This document shows, piece after piece, positions 1-8,524 of a stretch of 64,000 bases of DNA. The DNA comes from Thauera aromatica K172. GTDB taxonomy: Bacteria > Pseudomonadota > Gammaproteobacteria > Burkholderiales > Rhodocyclaceae. The notes under the pieces are model-generated. The model saw only the letters and a list, made by a program, of their open reading frames with translations, had not been told where the DNA came from and did not search any database. The position numbers and the translations under genes were made by a program. The DNA is taken from positions 1,054,001-1,118,000 of the forward strand of contig NZ_CP028339.1 of NCBI RefSeq assembly GCF_003030465.1, written 5' to 3'. Each line of letters begins with the position of its first letter. Within the stretch, counting starts at the first letter, position 1.

Positions 1-1272
1 CTGACCGAGGACCACACCTGGCCGCATCCCGAACTGAGCAACGTGCTGCGCCGCGCCGTCGGGCTGGAGCGGCGTCTGCTGGTGGACTTCGACGACGGGG
101 AGCTTGCCGCCGGCGACCGCTTCGTGCTCGCCACCGACGGCGTGTGGAATGCGCTCGGCGATGACCGGGTCGCGGCCGTGCTGCAGCGCACGGCCGACCC
201 CCAGGCGGCGGCCGATGCGCTGGTCGCGGAGGCGCTGCGCGCCGGCACTACCGATAACGCCAGCGCGCTGGTGGCGGAGGTCGCCGCGCTGCCGGCGGCG
301 AACGTGCACGACCACCTCGCCGACGGCCGCCGCCGGGCGTTGCCGCCGCGGCTGAAAGCGGGCGAGGCGATCGACGGCCTGCGGGTCGAGGCCTTGCTCC
401 ATGCCTCGCGCCTGACCCTGCTCTACCGCGTGCGGCGGGAGGCGGATGGCGCCCTTCTGGTGCTGAAGACCCTGCTGCCCGAGTTCGACGGCGACGACGA
501 GGTGTGCCGCACCCTGGTGCACGAGGAGTGGCTGGCGCGGCGGGCGCCGGGGCAGGGCTTCCCGCAGGTGGTCGATCATGCCACGCGCGCCCACCTGTAC
601 TACCTGATGAGCTGGCACGCGGGCGAGACGCTGCAGGCGGCGCTGGCGCGCGGCCACCGTTACCGGGTGGCGGAAGTGGTCGATCTCGGCCGTGCCCTGC
701 TGCGCCATCTCGGTGCGCTGCACCGCCTCGGCATCGTGCATCGCGACCTCAAGCCCGACAACCTGCACGTGGACCGCGACGGCCGGCTGCGCCTGCTCGA
801 CCTGGGCGTGGCCGCCGCCGCCGGCGAGGCGCGGTGCGAGAGCAGCCCCCCCGGCACGCCGTCCTACATGGCGCCGGAGCTGTTCGCCGGGCAGCCCGCG
901 GACGAGGTTTCCGACCTCTATGCCTGCGGCGTCACGCTCTACGAACTGCTGACGCGGCGCTATCCCTACGGCGAGATCGAGCCCTTCCAGCATCCGCAGT
1001 TCGGCACCCCGCTGCCGCCCACCCGCTACCGCCCGGACACCCCGGCCTGGCTTGAGGCCGTGCTGCTGAAAGCCTGCGCCCGCGCGCCGGGGGCGCGCTT
1101 CGAGACCGCCGAAGAGTTCCGCCTGGCGCTCGAGCGCGGCGCTCAGCGCCCGCTCGCCACCCCGCGGCGGACGCCTCTGGTGGCGCGCAATCCGGGGCTG
1201 GCATTGAAACTGCTTGTAGTGGCTTCGCTGCTGCTCGACATCGTCCTGCTCTATCTGTTGAGCCGCGCATGA
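1..1272 (+). CDS. Bifunctional PP2C phosphatase / serine-threonine protein kinase, 5' end cut by the window
   Basis: The reading frame is open from the first base, so the true start lies upstream; a GTG at 43 is internal. The first ~90 codons are the end of a PP2C-type phosphatase domain (DRFVLATDGVW and TTDNAS motifs). A kinase domain follows: VLK lysine near 457-465, catalytic loop HRDLKPDN at 739-762, the metal-binding DFG written as DLG at 799-807, and the GTPSYMAPE activation segment near 855-880. The protein ends in one hydrophobic segment (about 1195-1260), so it is probably tail-anchored in the inner membrane with both domains in the cytoplasm. It sits 53 bp upstream of nasA in the same direction. 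Kinase/phosphatase fusions of this kind are known from nitrate-assimilation clusters of proteobacteria; a role in controlling nitrate uptake or reduction is inferred from position only. Confidence 0.85.
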   Translation: MTEDHTWPHPELSNVLRRAVGLERRLLVDFDDGELAAGDRFVLATDGVWNALGDDRVAAVLQRTADPQAAADALVAEALRAGTTDNASALVAEVAALPAANVHDHLADGRRRALPPRLKAGEAIDGLRVEALLHASRLTLLYRVRREADGALLVLKTLLPEFDGDDEVCRTLVHEEWLARRAPGQGFPQVVDHATRAHLYYLMSWHAGETLQAALARGHRYRVAEVVDLGRALLRHLGALHRLGIVHRDLKPDNLHVDRDGRLRLLDLGVAAAAGEARCESSPPGTPSYMAPELFAGQPADEVSDLYACGVTLYELLTRRYPYGEIEPFQHPQFGTPLPPTRYRPDTPAWLEAVLLKACARAPGARFETAEEFRLALERGAQRPLATPRRTPLVARNPGLALKLLVVASLLLDIVLLYLLSRA

Positions 1273-1325
1273 ACGCTCCCCATGCGGGGGCAGATAGACC
1301 TTGACGACCATCAACGAGGCGAACC

Positions 1326-4130
1326 ATGACCCCACGAAATCCAGAGACTTGCGGCCGCGCTGCCGCCCTGCCGCGAGCGGACGCCGCCGCCGGCACGCCG
1401 GCGAGTGCCGCGCCGCGCGATGAAACCCGTGCCACCTGCGCCTACTGCGGAGTGGGCTGCGGCGTGATGATCGGGCATGACGGCACGCGCATCACCGGCG
1501 TGCGCGGCGATCCCGCGCATCCGGCCAACTTCGGCCAGCTGTGCACCAAGGGCGCGAGCCTGCATCTGAGCGCCGGCCTCGACACCCGCCTGCTGTACCC
1601 GGAGTACCGCGCCACGCGCACCGAGCCGCGCCGGCGCATCGCCTGGGAGGCGGCGATCGATGCCGCCGCCGGGCGTTTCGCCGGGATCATCGCCGCCCAC
1701 GGCCCGGGCGCGGTGGCGTTCTACATTTCCGGCCAGCTCCTGACCGAGGACTACTACGTCTTCAACAAGGCGATGAAAGGGCTGATCGGCAGCAACAACA
1801 TCGACACCAACTCGCGCCTGTGCATGTCGAGCGCCGTCGCCGCCTACAAGGCGACCCTGGGCGCGGATGCGCCGCCGTGCTGCTACGAGGACTTCGACCA
1901 CGCCGACACGATCCTGATCGCCGGCGCCAACCCGTCCTATGCCCACCCGGTGGCCTTCCGCCGCATCGAACAAGCGAAGGCGCGGCGCCCGCAGATGAAG
2001 CTGATCGTCGTCGACCCGCGCCGCACCGACACCGCGGCGGCGGCCGACCTGCACCTGGCGGTGCTCCCCGGCACCGACATCCGCCTGTTCGAGGCGATGC
2101 TCCACGTCCTCCTGCGCGAGCGCAGCGTCGATGAGGCCTGGATCGCCGCCCACACCGAGGGGTTCGAGGCCTTGCGCGCCCACGTGCGCGAGCTCACTCC
2201 CGCGGTTGCTGCCGAAGTGTGCGGCGTCGCGGCGGACGACATCGTCACCGCGGCGCGCTGGTGGGGGCAGGCGCCGGCGGCGCTGTCGCTGTGGTGCCAG
2301 GGGCTGAACCAGTCGATCCACGGCACCGACAACGGCACGGCGCTGATCGCGCTGTCGCTCGCCACCGGCAAGATCGGCCGCCCGGGCTGCGGCCCGTTCT
2401 CGCTCACCGGCCAGCCCAACGCGATGGGCGGGCGCGAAGTCGGCGGCCTGGCCAACCTGCTGCCGGCCCACCGCGATCTCGCCAATCCTGCCCACCGCGC
2501 CGAAGTGGCGCGCCTGTGGGGTGTCGACCGCGTGCCCGCCAGGCCCGGCCTGAGCGCGGTCGAACTGTTCGAGGCGGCGCGGGCGGGCAAGGTCAAGGCG
2601 GTGTGGATCGCGTGCACCAACCCGGCGCAGTCGCTGCCGGAGCAGACGCGGGTGCGCGAGGCGCTCGCCGCCTGCGAGTTCGTCGTGCTTCAGGAGGCTT
2701 TTCGCAACACCGAGACCGCGCCGTTCGCCGACCTGATGCTGCCGGCGACGACCTGGGGCGAGAAGGACGGCACCGTGACCAACTCCGAGCGTCGCATCAG
2801 CCGCGTGCGCCCGGCGCTGCCGGCCCCGGGCGAGGCGCGCGCCGACTGGCGCATCGCACGCGACTTCGCACGCGCGCTCGGGCCGCGCATCGGCAAGCCG
2901 CAGGCCGCGCGCCTGTTCGCCTACGAGCGGGCGGAGGAGGTCTTCGCCGAGCATGCCGCCACCACCGCCGGGCGCGACCTCGACATCACCGGCCTGAGCT
3001 ACGCCCTGCTCGAGGCCGCGGGGCCGCAGCAGTGGCCGTTCCCGGCCGGTGCGCGGGTCGAGGAGGGCGCCGCGCGCGCGCGCCTGTACGCCGACGGCCG
3101 CTTCCCCACGGCGGACGGCCGTGCCCGCTTCATCGTCCCCGGCCGCGCGCTGACCGCGGAAAAGGTCGATGCGCGCTATCCGCTGCACCTCACCACCGGG
3201 CGCCTGCGCGACCAGTGGCACGGCATGAGCCGCAGCGGCAAGGTCGCCCGCCTGTACGGCCACGTCGACGAGGCCCGCATCGAACTCCATGCCGACGACC
3301 TCGCGGTGCGCGGGCTGCAGGACGGCGACCTGGTCCGGGTCGCCAGCCGCCGCGGCGAGCTGGTGCTGCGCGCGCGGGCGTCGCCCGACATGCGCAAGGG
3401 CCAGGCCTTCATCGCCATGCACTGGGGACGCAAGGTGCTCGGCTCGGCGGGCGTCAACCTGCTCCTCGGCGACGACTTCGATCCGCACTCGAAACAGCCC
3501 GAGCTCAAGCATGCAGCGATCCGCATCGACAAGGCGGTGCTGCCTTTCCGGGTGCTGCTGATGCGCGCTGAGCGCCCCGGGCGCACTGCGGCGGAGGACG
3601 CCGAGGCGCTGTCGCCGTGGCTGGAGCGCTTCGCCTATGCCTCGCTCGCGCTCGCCGGGCGCGACCATCCGGCGGTGGTGATGCGCATCGCCCACGACCG
3701 CCCGATCCCGCCCGCCTGGATCGGCGAACTGGATGCGCTGCTCGGGCTCGAGGGGGACGAGGCCCTGTCCTACGTCGACGTCCGGCGCGGTATCGGCAAG
3801 CGCGCGCTGATCGAGGACGACTGCCTGGTCGGGTTGCGCCTGGCGGGCGAGAGTGCGGCGCAGGCATGGCTGAGCGAACTGATCATCGACCGCCGGCCGG
3901 CCGCCGGGCTGCGGCGCTGGCTGCTCGCGCCGCTGGCGGCACCGCCGGCGCAGGCGAAGCTGCGCGGGCGCATCGTGTGCAACTGCCTGGATGTCGCCGA
4001 GGCCGATATCGCCGCCGCGATCGCGGGGGGCGACGACTTCGACCGGCTGCAGCGGACGCTCCGCTGCGGCACTTCCTGCGGCTCCTGCGTGGCCGAGATC
4101 CGCAGGATGCTCCGGGCATCGGGGCGCTAG
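1326..4130 (+). CDS. nasA: Assimilatory nitrate reductase catalytic subunit with C-terminal BFD-type [2Fe-2S] domain
   Basis: 934 aa. A cytoplasmic molybdopterin enzyme reducing nitrate to nitrite for nitrogen assimilation. The N-terminal [4Fe-4S] ligands are C38, C41, C45 and C73 (CAYCGVGCG, then QLCTKG), followed by the molybdopterin oxidoreductase domain (GSNNIDTNSRLCMSS, Mo-Cys region) and the molydopterin-dinucleotide-binding domain (LTTGRLRDQWHGMSRSG). The last ~55 residues form a BFD-like [2Fe-2S] domain with C885, C887, C918 and C921 (CNC ... GTSCGSC), as in NasA forms that take electrons without a separate NasB-type ferredoxin domain. There is no Tat signal, which fits an assimilatory rather than periplasmic enzyme. 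The ATG follows GAGG at about 1315. The preceding kinase/phosphatase gene is probably co-transcribed; nitrite reductase and transporter genes are expected upstream, outside the window. Confidence 0.93.
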   Translation: MTPRNPETCGRAAALPRADAAAGTPASAAPRDETRATCAYCGVGCGVMIGHDGTRITGVRGDPAHPANFGQLCTKGASLHLSAGLDTRLLYPEYRATRTEPRRRIAWEAAIDAAAGRFAGIIAAHGPGAVAFYISGQLLTEDYYVFNKAMKGLIGSNNIDTNSRLCMSSAVAAYKATLGADAPPCCYEDFDHADTILIAGANPSYAHPVAFRRIEQAKARRPQMKLIVVDPRRTDTAAAADLHLAVLPGTDIRLFEAMLHVLLRERSVDEAWIAAHTEGFEALRAHVRELTPAVAAEVCGVAADDIVTAARWWGQAPAALSLWCQGLNQSIHGTDNGTALIALSLATGKIGRPGCGPFSLTGQPNAMGGREVGGLANLLPAHRDLANPAHRAEVARLWGVDRVPARPGLSAVELFEAARAGKVKAVWIACTNPAQSLPEQTRVREALAACEFVVLQEAFRNTETAPFADLMLPATTWGEKDGTVTNSERRISRVRPALPAPGEARADWRIARDFARALGPRIGKPQAARLFAYERAEEVFAEHAATTAGRDLDITGLSYALLEAAGPQQWPFPAGARVEEGAARARLYADGRFPTADGRARFIVPGRALTAEKVDARYPLHLTTGRLRDQWHGMSRSGKVARLYGHVDEARIELHADDLAVRGLQDGDLVRVASRRGELVLRARASPDMRKGQAFIAMHWGRKVLGSAGVNLLLGDDFDPHSKQPELKHAAIRIDKAVLPFRVLLMRAERPGRTAAEDAEALSPWLERFAYASLALAGRDHPAVVMRIAHDRPIPPAWIGELDALLGLEGDEALSYVDVRRGIGKRALIEDDCLVGLRLAGESAAQAWLSELIIDRRPAAGLRRWLLAPLAAPPAQAKLRGRIVCNCLDVAEADIAAAIAGGDDFDRLQRTLRCGTSCGSCVAEIRRMLRASGR

Positions 4131-4240
4131 CTCCGGGAGGCCGCTCCTGCTTCCACGGCATCCCAGATACATGGCGAAAACGTGTACGATTGGCGCCCGC
4201 ACCGGACGCCGGCGGCCCCGGGATTTCGCCTGGAGATGTG

Positions 4241-5923
4241 ATGTTCTCGAAGATGAAGGTAGCGACCAAGCTGACGATCGGCTTCGGGCTGGTGATCGTG
4301 CTGCTGCTCGCGGTGTCGGCGATCAGCCTGCTGCGCATGGGCGAACTCAACAGCCAGCTGCACGTCGTCGGCGGGCAGTTGTGGCCGCGGGTGGCGATGC
4401 TCGGGGAAGTGCGCCACGAATCGGACACGATCGCGATCGCCCTGCACAAAATGCTGCTGGCCGACAACGGTGCCGATCGCGCGCGCAACCGCGAAGTGGT
4501 GATGGCCGGGCGGCAATCGATCGGCGGCAGCCTCGAGCGTCTGGACCAGCTCGCGAGCCATCCGCGCGACCGGGAACTGCTCGAGGCAGTCCGGCGCGAG
4601 CGTGGGCGCTACATCGTCGGCCAGGATGAGCTGATCGAGCTGATTTCGAATGAGCGCCTGCCTGAGGCGCGCGCTTACCTGAACAACGCGCTGCGGCCGC
4701 AACTGGCCGACTACCAGAGCGCGATCGCCGCGGCGGCGGATTTCCAGAGCCAGTCGCTGCATGCCGGCATCGACCAGGCCACCGCCGCCACCGCAGGGGC
4801 GCGGGTGCAGGTGCTCGTTTCCGCCGGCGCGGCTCTGGTCGTGGCTCTGCTCGCCGGCTTCCTGATCATGCGCAGCCTGGGGCGCGAGATGGGGGGCGAG
4901 CCGGGCTATGCGGCCAAGGTCGCGCACCGGGTCGCGGAAGGCGACTTCACCGCCAAAGTGGTGCTGCGCTCCGGAGATTCCTCCAGCCTGCTCGCGGCGA
5001 TGAAGGACATGGTCGGCAAGCTGTCGATGGCCTTCGGCGAGATCCATGCCGCCGGTGGCGCCCTCGTCGCCGCTTCGGAGGAAGTGGGCACTTCGGTGCA
5101 GCAGCAGGCGGCGATGTCGAGCCAGATGTCTTCGGCGGTGGCCGAAATCACGTCGACGATGGAGGAGTTCTCGGCCTCCTCGTCGGAAATCGCCCAGAAC
5201 GCCGCGGTGGTGGTCGAGATGGCGCAGCAGACCCTGGCCAACAGCCGCAAGGGGGCGGAAGGCGTGCGCATGGTGCTCGAGCGGATGGAGGACATCCGTA
5301 ACGACAACGAGCACAACCTGCGCGAGATCATGGCCCTGGGTGCGCGCTCGAAGGAAATCGGCCGGATCATGGAGATCATCAACGCGGTCGCCGACCAGAC
5401 CCGGCTGATCGCGTTCAACGCCGCGCTCGAAGCTTCCAGCGCCGGCGACGCTGGGCGGCGCTTTTCCGTGGTCGCGGCGGAGATCCGCCGCCTGGCCGAC
5501 AGCGTCGCCGACTCCTCGGAAGACGTGGCGGCCAAGGTCGGCGAGATCGAGGACTCGATCAACCGCCTGGTCGTCACCTCGGAGAAGAGTGCAAGCGTGA
5601 TCGTGGCCGGGACCGAAGCCAGCGACGAGGCGGCGCACAACCTCGACGAGATTCTCGAAACCGCCGCCGGCACCGACAGCGCGGCGCAGCAGATTTCGCT
5701 CGCCACCCAGCAGCAGAAGACCGCGAGCACCCAGGTCGTGGTCGCGCTGCGCGAGATCGTCGGCGCCAACCGCCACGGTGCCCAATCCACCGAGCGCGTC
5801 GTCCAGGTGGGCAAGGAGCTGAAGCGGCTGGCGGCGGACCTGTTCGAAACCACCCGCCGCTTCAAGTACCGGGACGATGACGGCGGCGATCGCCGCGCCG
5901 ACGCGGCGGCGCCCGGGGCATGA
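4241..5923 (+). CDS. Methyl-accepting chemotaxis protein (receptor of the Wsp-like operon)
   Basis: 560 aa. Start ATG at 4241 follows GGAG at about 4232; a longer open frame upstream overlaps nasA and lacks MCP sequence. Layout: TM1 at ~11-31, a helical periplasmic domain of the four-helix-bundle type at ~32-188, TM2 at ~191-210, HAMP at ~211-262, then a long cytoplasmic coiled coil. The hairpin tip (~379-405) reads DQTRLIAFNAALEASSAG, differing at several positions from the usual QTNLLALNAAIEAARAG. There is no NWETF-type C-terminal pentapeptide for tethering CheR. It is the first gene of the cluster and overlaps cheB by ATGA, so it is translationally coupled. It probably senses a periplasmic or envelope cue and controls the CheA kinase downstream; the ligand cannot be inferred. 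Confidence 0.9.
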   Translation: MFSKMKVATKLTIGFGLVIVLLLAVSAISLLRMGELNSQLHVVGGQLWPRVAMLGEVRHESDTIAIALHKMLLADNGADRARNREVVMAGRQSIGGSLERLDQLASHPRDRELLEAVRRERGRYIVGQDELIELISNERLPEARAYLNNALRPQLADYQSAIAAAADFQSQSLHAGIDQATAATAGARVQVLVSAGAALVVALLAGFLIMRSLGREMGGEPGYAAKVAHRVAEGDFTAKVVLRSGDSSSLLAAMKDMVGKLSMAFGEIHAAGGALVAASEEVGTSVQQQAAMSSQMSSAVAEITSTMEEFSASSSEIAQNAAVVVEMAQQTLANSRKGAEGVRMVLERMEDIRNDNEHNLREIMALGARSKEIGRIMEIINAVADQTRLIAFNAALEASSAGDAGRRFSVVAAEIRRLADSVADSSEDVAAKVGEIEDSINRLVVTSEKSASVIVAGTEASDEAAHNLDEILETAAGTDSAAQQISLATQQQKTASTQVVVALREIVGANRHGAQSTERVVQVGKELKRLAADLFETTRRFKYRDDDGGDRRADAAAPGA

Positions 5924-6993
5924 ATCCTGCCGTTCTCCAGCGGCCGCTGCGCGTGCTCGTGGCCGACGACAGCGCCGTCGCGCGCGGCGTCATCCGCGCC
6001 TGCCTCGAACGTGACCGGGGCATCGAGATCGTCGCCGAGGCCGGCAACGGGCTGCAGGCGGTGGAACTGGCACAGACGTTGCGCCCCGACCTGGTGACCA
6101 TGGACCTCGACATGCCGGTGCTCGGCGGGCTGGAGGCGATCGAACGGATCATGGCCCATCGCGCTGTGCCGATCCTGGTGATCACCAGCGCCGACGACGC
6201 CGCGATCGCCGGCGAGGCGATCCAGCGCGGAGCGCTCGAAGTCGTCCGCAAGCCCCGCTGCAGCGAAGAGCAGGCGCGCGATCTGGTCGCCCGCATCCGC
6301 CTCCTCGCCGGCGTGCCGGTGATCACCCGGCGCTTCCGCATCGATGCCGAAGCGCCCGCGCCGCGCCCCGCTCCCGTGCCGCAGCAGCCCTTTCCGGCGC
6401 CGGCGGGGGAGGGCGCGGAGGGGCGCATCGTCGCCATCGCCGCCTCGACCGGCGGTCCCCAGGCGCTGGCCCGCATCCTGCCCCGCCTGCCGTCCGCTTT
6501 CCGCGCTCCGGTGGTGGTCGCCCAGCATATCTCCGAGGGCTTCGCCGAGGGGCTGGTGGGGTGGCTGGCGGGGCTGTGCGCGCTGCCGGTCGTGCTCGCC
6601 TGTGACGGTCAGCGGCTCGAGGCCGGGCACGTCTATGTTTCTCCGCCCGAGCGCAATCTGGTCGTCACCGCTGCTCGCCGCCTGGCGCTGGTCGAGCCCG
6701 CAGCGACCGATGTCCACCACCCGAGCTGTGATGTCCTGCTGCGTTCGGTGGCCGAAGTGTTCGGCGCCGCTGCGATCGGAGTGATCCTGTCGGGGATGGG
6801 GCGCGATGGCGCCCGCGGCCTGGGCGCGCTGCGCGCGGCCGGCGGGGTCACGATCGCCCAGGATGAAGCCTCGTCGGTGGTGTTCGGCATGAACCGGGTG
6901 GCGATCGAGCAGGAGGCGGTGGAACACGTGTTGCCTGTGGATCGGATCGGCGACGAGATCCTGGCGCTGCTTGCCGCGCGGAGAAGGCGATGA
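5920..6993 (+). CDS. cheB: CheB family protein-glutamate methylesterase (WspF-like)
   Basis: 357 aa. It demethylates (and may deamidate) receptor glutamates when its receiver domain is phosphorylated. Residues 10-115 are a receiver domain with acidic pair D16/D17 and phospho-acceptor D62 (VTMDLDMP). After a proline-rich linker (~143-166) comes the methylesterase domain with catalytic S176 (AASTGGPQ), H203 (VAQHIS) and D296 (GMGRDGARG). All three catalytic residues are present, so it should be active. The start overlaps the MCP stop by ATGA and its own stop overlaps cheR in the same way. In the Pseudomonas Wsp system the equivalent protein WspF is the negative regulator whose loss locks c-di-GMP output on; the same role is inferred here. 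Confidence 0.93.
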   Translation: MNPAVLQRPLRVLVADDSAVARGVIRACLERDRGIEIVAEAGNGLQAVELAQTLRPDLVTMDLDMPVLGGLEAIERIMAHRAVPILVITSADDAAIAGEAIQRGALEVVRKPRCSEEQARDLVARIRLLAGVPVITRRFRIDAEAPAPRPAPVPQQPFPAPAGEGAEGRIVAIAASTGGPQALARILPRLPSAFRAPVVVAQHISEGFAEGLVGWLAGLCALPVVLACDGQRLEAGHVYVSPPERNLVVTAARRLALVEPAATDVHHPSCDVLLRSVAEVFGAAAIGVILSGMGRDGARGLGALRAAGGVTIAQDEASSVVFGMNRVAIEQEAVEHVLPVDRIGDEILALLAARRRR

Positions 6994-8519
6994 GCCAGGC
7001 TCCGCTCGATGCCATTGGCGCGCTGATCGCGGCGCGCTTCGGACTCGTGTTCGCGGGGGAGGCCGGACGACGCCTGGCGAGCGCGGTGGCGGCCCGCATC
7101 GAGGCCCGCCAGCTGGCCGGCGCGACCCGCTATCTGGCCCTGCTCGAGGACGATGAGGACGAGCGGCGAACGCTGGCCGAGCAGCTGACCGTGCATGAAA
7201 CCTATTTCTTCCGGGAGGCGGAACAGATCCGTTTCGTCGCCGATACTCTCGTTCCGCGCCTGCTGGCGGCAGGACAGGACGGCGTGCCGCTGCGCATCCT
7301 CAGCGCCGGCTGCGCTTCCGGGGAAGAGCCGTATTCGCTCGCGATTGCGCTCTTCGAGCGTTACCGCGAGCGTACCCCCGCGCTGTTTTCGATCATCGCC
7401 GGCGATCTCTCCCGGCCCATGCTCGCGCGGGCGCGTCAGGCGCAGTACTCGGAGTTTTCCTTTCGCGGGGTCGATGCCGACCTCCGTGCGCGCTATTTCG
7501 ACGTCGCCGGCGGCCATTACCAGCTGCGGCCCTTCGTGCGGTCGGTGGTCGGCTTTTGCGAGCTCAACCTGCTCGAGCCCGCGTTCCCCGACGGGACGGC
7601 GCCTTTCGACATCGTGTTCATGCGCAACGTCAGCATCTATTTCGAGAAGGCGGTCCGGCGCCGGATTCTCGAGGCCCTCGCCGGCTGGATGCGGCCCGGT
7701 GCGCTGTTGATCACCGGAGTCGCCGAGACGCTCGCTAACGACCTCGGCGTGTTCGAGCTCGTCGAGGAAGCGGGGCTGTTCCATTTTTCCCGGCCGTCGG
7801 CGCCGTCCGCCGGGGGGCGCATTTCCTCTGCCGGGCGGGAGGGCAAGGGACGGATGCCTCCTTTCGTGCGTACGCCGACCGGGGTGCCGCCGCGTCTGTC
7901 CCTGAAACCCGCGTTGCGGCCGGCAGTGGCGGCCCCGCAGGCGCGTACCGGACCGGTCTTGCGCGCGCGCGCCGCCGCTCCCGCGGAAGGCGCGGCGCCG
8001 CTCGAGCTGGACGCATTGATCGGGCTGGTGCACGACGAACGCTACGAGCAGGCCTGGCCGCTGGTATCGGTGCGCCTGCAGGCCGACCCCGAGGATCACG
8101 CGGCACTTTTGCTCGGCGCCTACATCAGCCTGAACCGGCAACGCTTCGACGAAGCGAGGGCGGCGGCCCTGGGGGCGCTCGCGCGCGATGCGTGGTCGGT
8201 GGAGGCGCATTACCTGCTCGGGCTGATCGACAAGTGGCGCGGCGAGCTGAGCGCTGCGGCGGAATGGTTCAAGAAGGCGGTTTATCTGAACCGGGACTGC
8301 TGGCCGGCCCATTTCCACCTCGGCAGCCTCTATGCGCAGCAGGGCGAAGTCACTGCCGCGCGGCGCGCCTGGCGGGCGGTGCTGCAGCTGCTCGATGCCG
8401 CCGGCGGGGGCGCCCCGGGCATCGCCATCCTTCCCGTTGGCCTGCGCCCGGCGGAAGTGCGCTTTCTCTGCGAGCGCCGCCTCGGCAGTGGATTGCAGCT
8501 CTCCGGAAACGGAGGCTGA
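6990..8519 (+). CDS. cheR: CheR family receptor methyltransferase with C-terminal TPR repeats (WspC-like)
   Basis: 509 aa, much longer than the ~280 aa of plain CheR. It transfers methyl groups from S-adenosylmethionine to receptor glutamates. The N-terminal helical domain and ETYFFRE segment are followed by the SAM-binding motif LSAGCASGEEPYSLA (~residues 103-118) and FDIVFMRNVSIYF (~208-220). A low-complexity Ala/Arg/Pro linker (~270-335) leads to a C-terminal region (~336-495) with tetratricopeptide-like helices (for example AHYLLGLIDKWRGELSAAAEW and AHFHLGSLYAQQGEVTAARRAW in part). TPR tails on CheR are typical of WspC-type enzymes and may replace the missing receptor pentapeptide tether; that link is an inference. 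The gene overlaps cheB by ATGA and ends 5 bp before cheA. Confidence 0.92.
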   Translation: MSQAPLDAIGALIAARFGLVFAGEAGRRLASAVAARIEARQLAGATRYLALLEDDEDERRTLAEQLTVHETYFFREAEQIRFVADTLVPRLLAAGQDGVPLRILSAGCASGEEPYSLAIALFERYRERTPALFSIIAGDLSRPMLARARQAQYSEFSFRGVDADLRARYFDVAGGHYQLRPFVRSVVGFCELNLLEPAFPDGTAPFDIVFMRNVSIYFEKAVRRRILEALAGWMRPGALLITGVAETLANDLGVFELVEEAGLFHFSRPSAPSAGGRISSAGREGKGRMPPFVRTPTGVPPRLSLKPALRPAVAAPQARTGPVLRARAAAPAEGAAPLELDALIGLVHDERYEQAWPLVSVRLQADPEDHAALLLGAYISLNRQRFDEARAAALGALARDAWSVEAHYLLGLIDKWRGELSAAAEWFKKAVYLNRDCWPAHFHLGSLYAQQGEVTAARRAWRAVLQLLDAAGGGAPGIAILPVGLRPAEVRFLCERRLGSGLQLSGNGG

Positions 8520-8524
8520 GGGCG

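Noticed and set aside
1311..4202. 963-codon minus-strand open frame opposite nasA
   Set aside because: Arg/Gln/His-rich shadow of a GC-rich gene; no domain, no ribosome site, and nasA is fully convincing.
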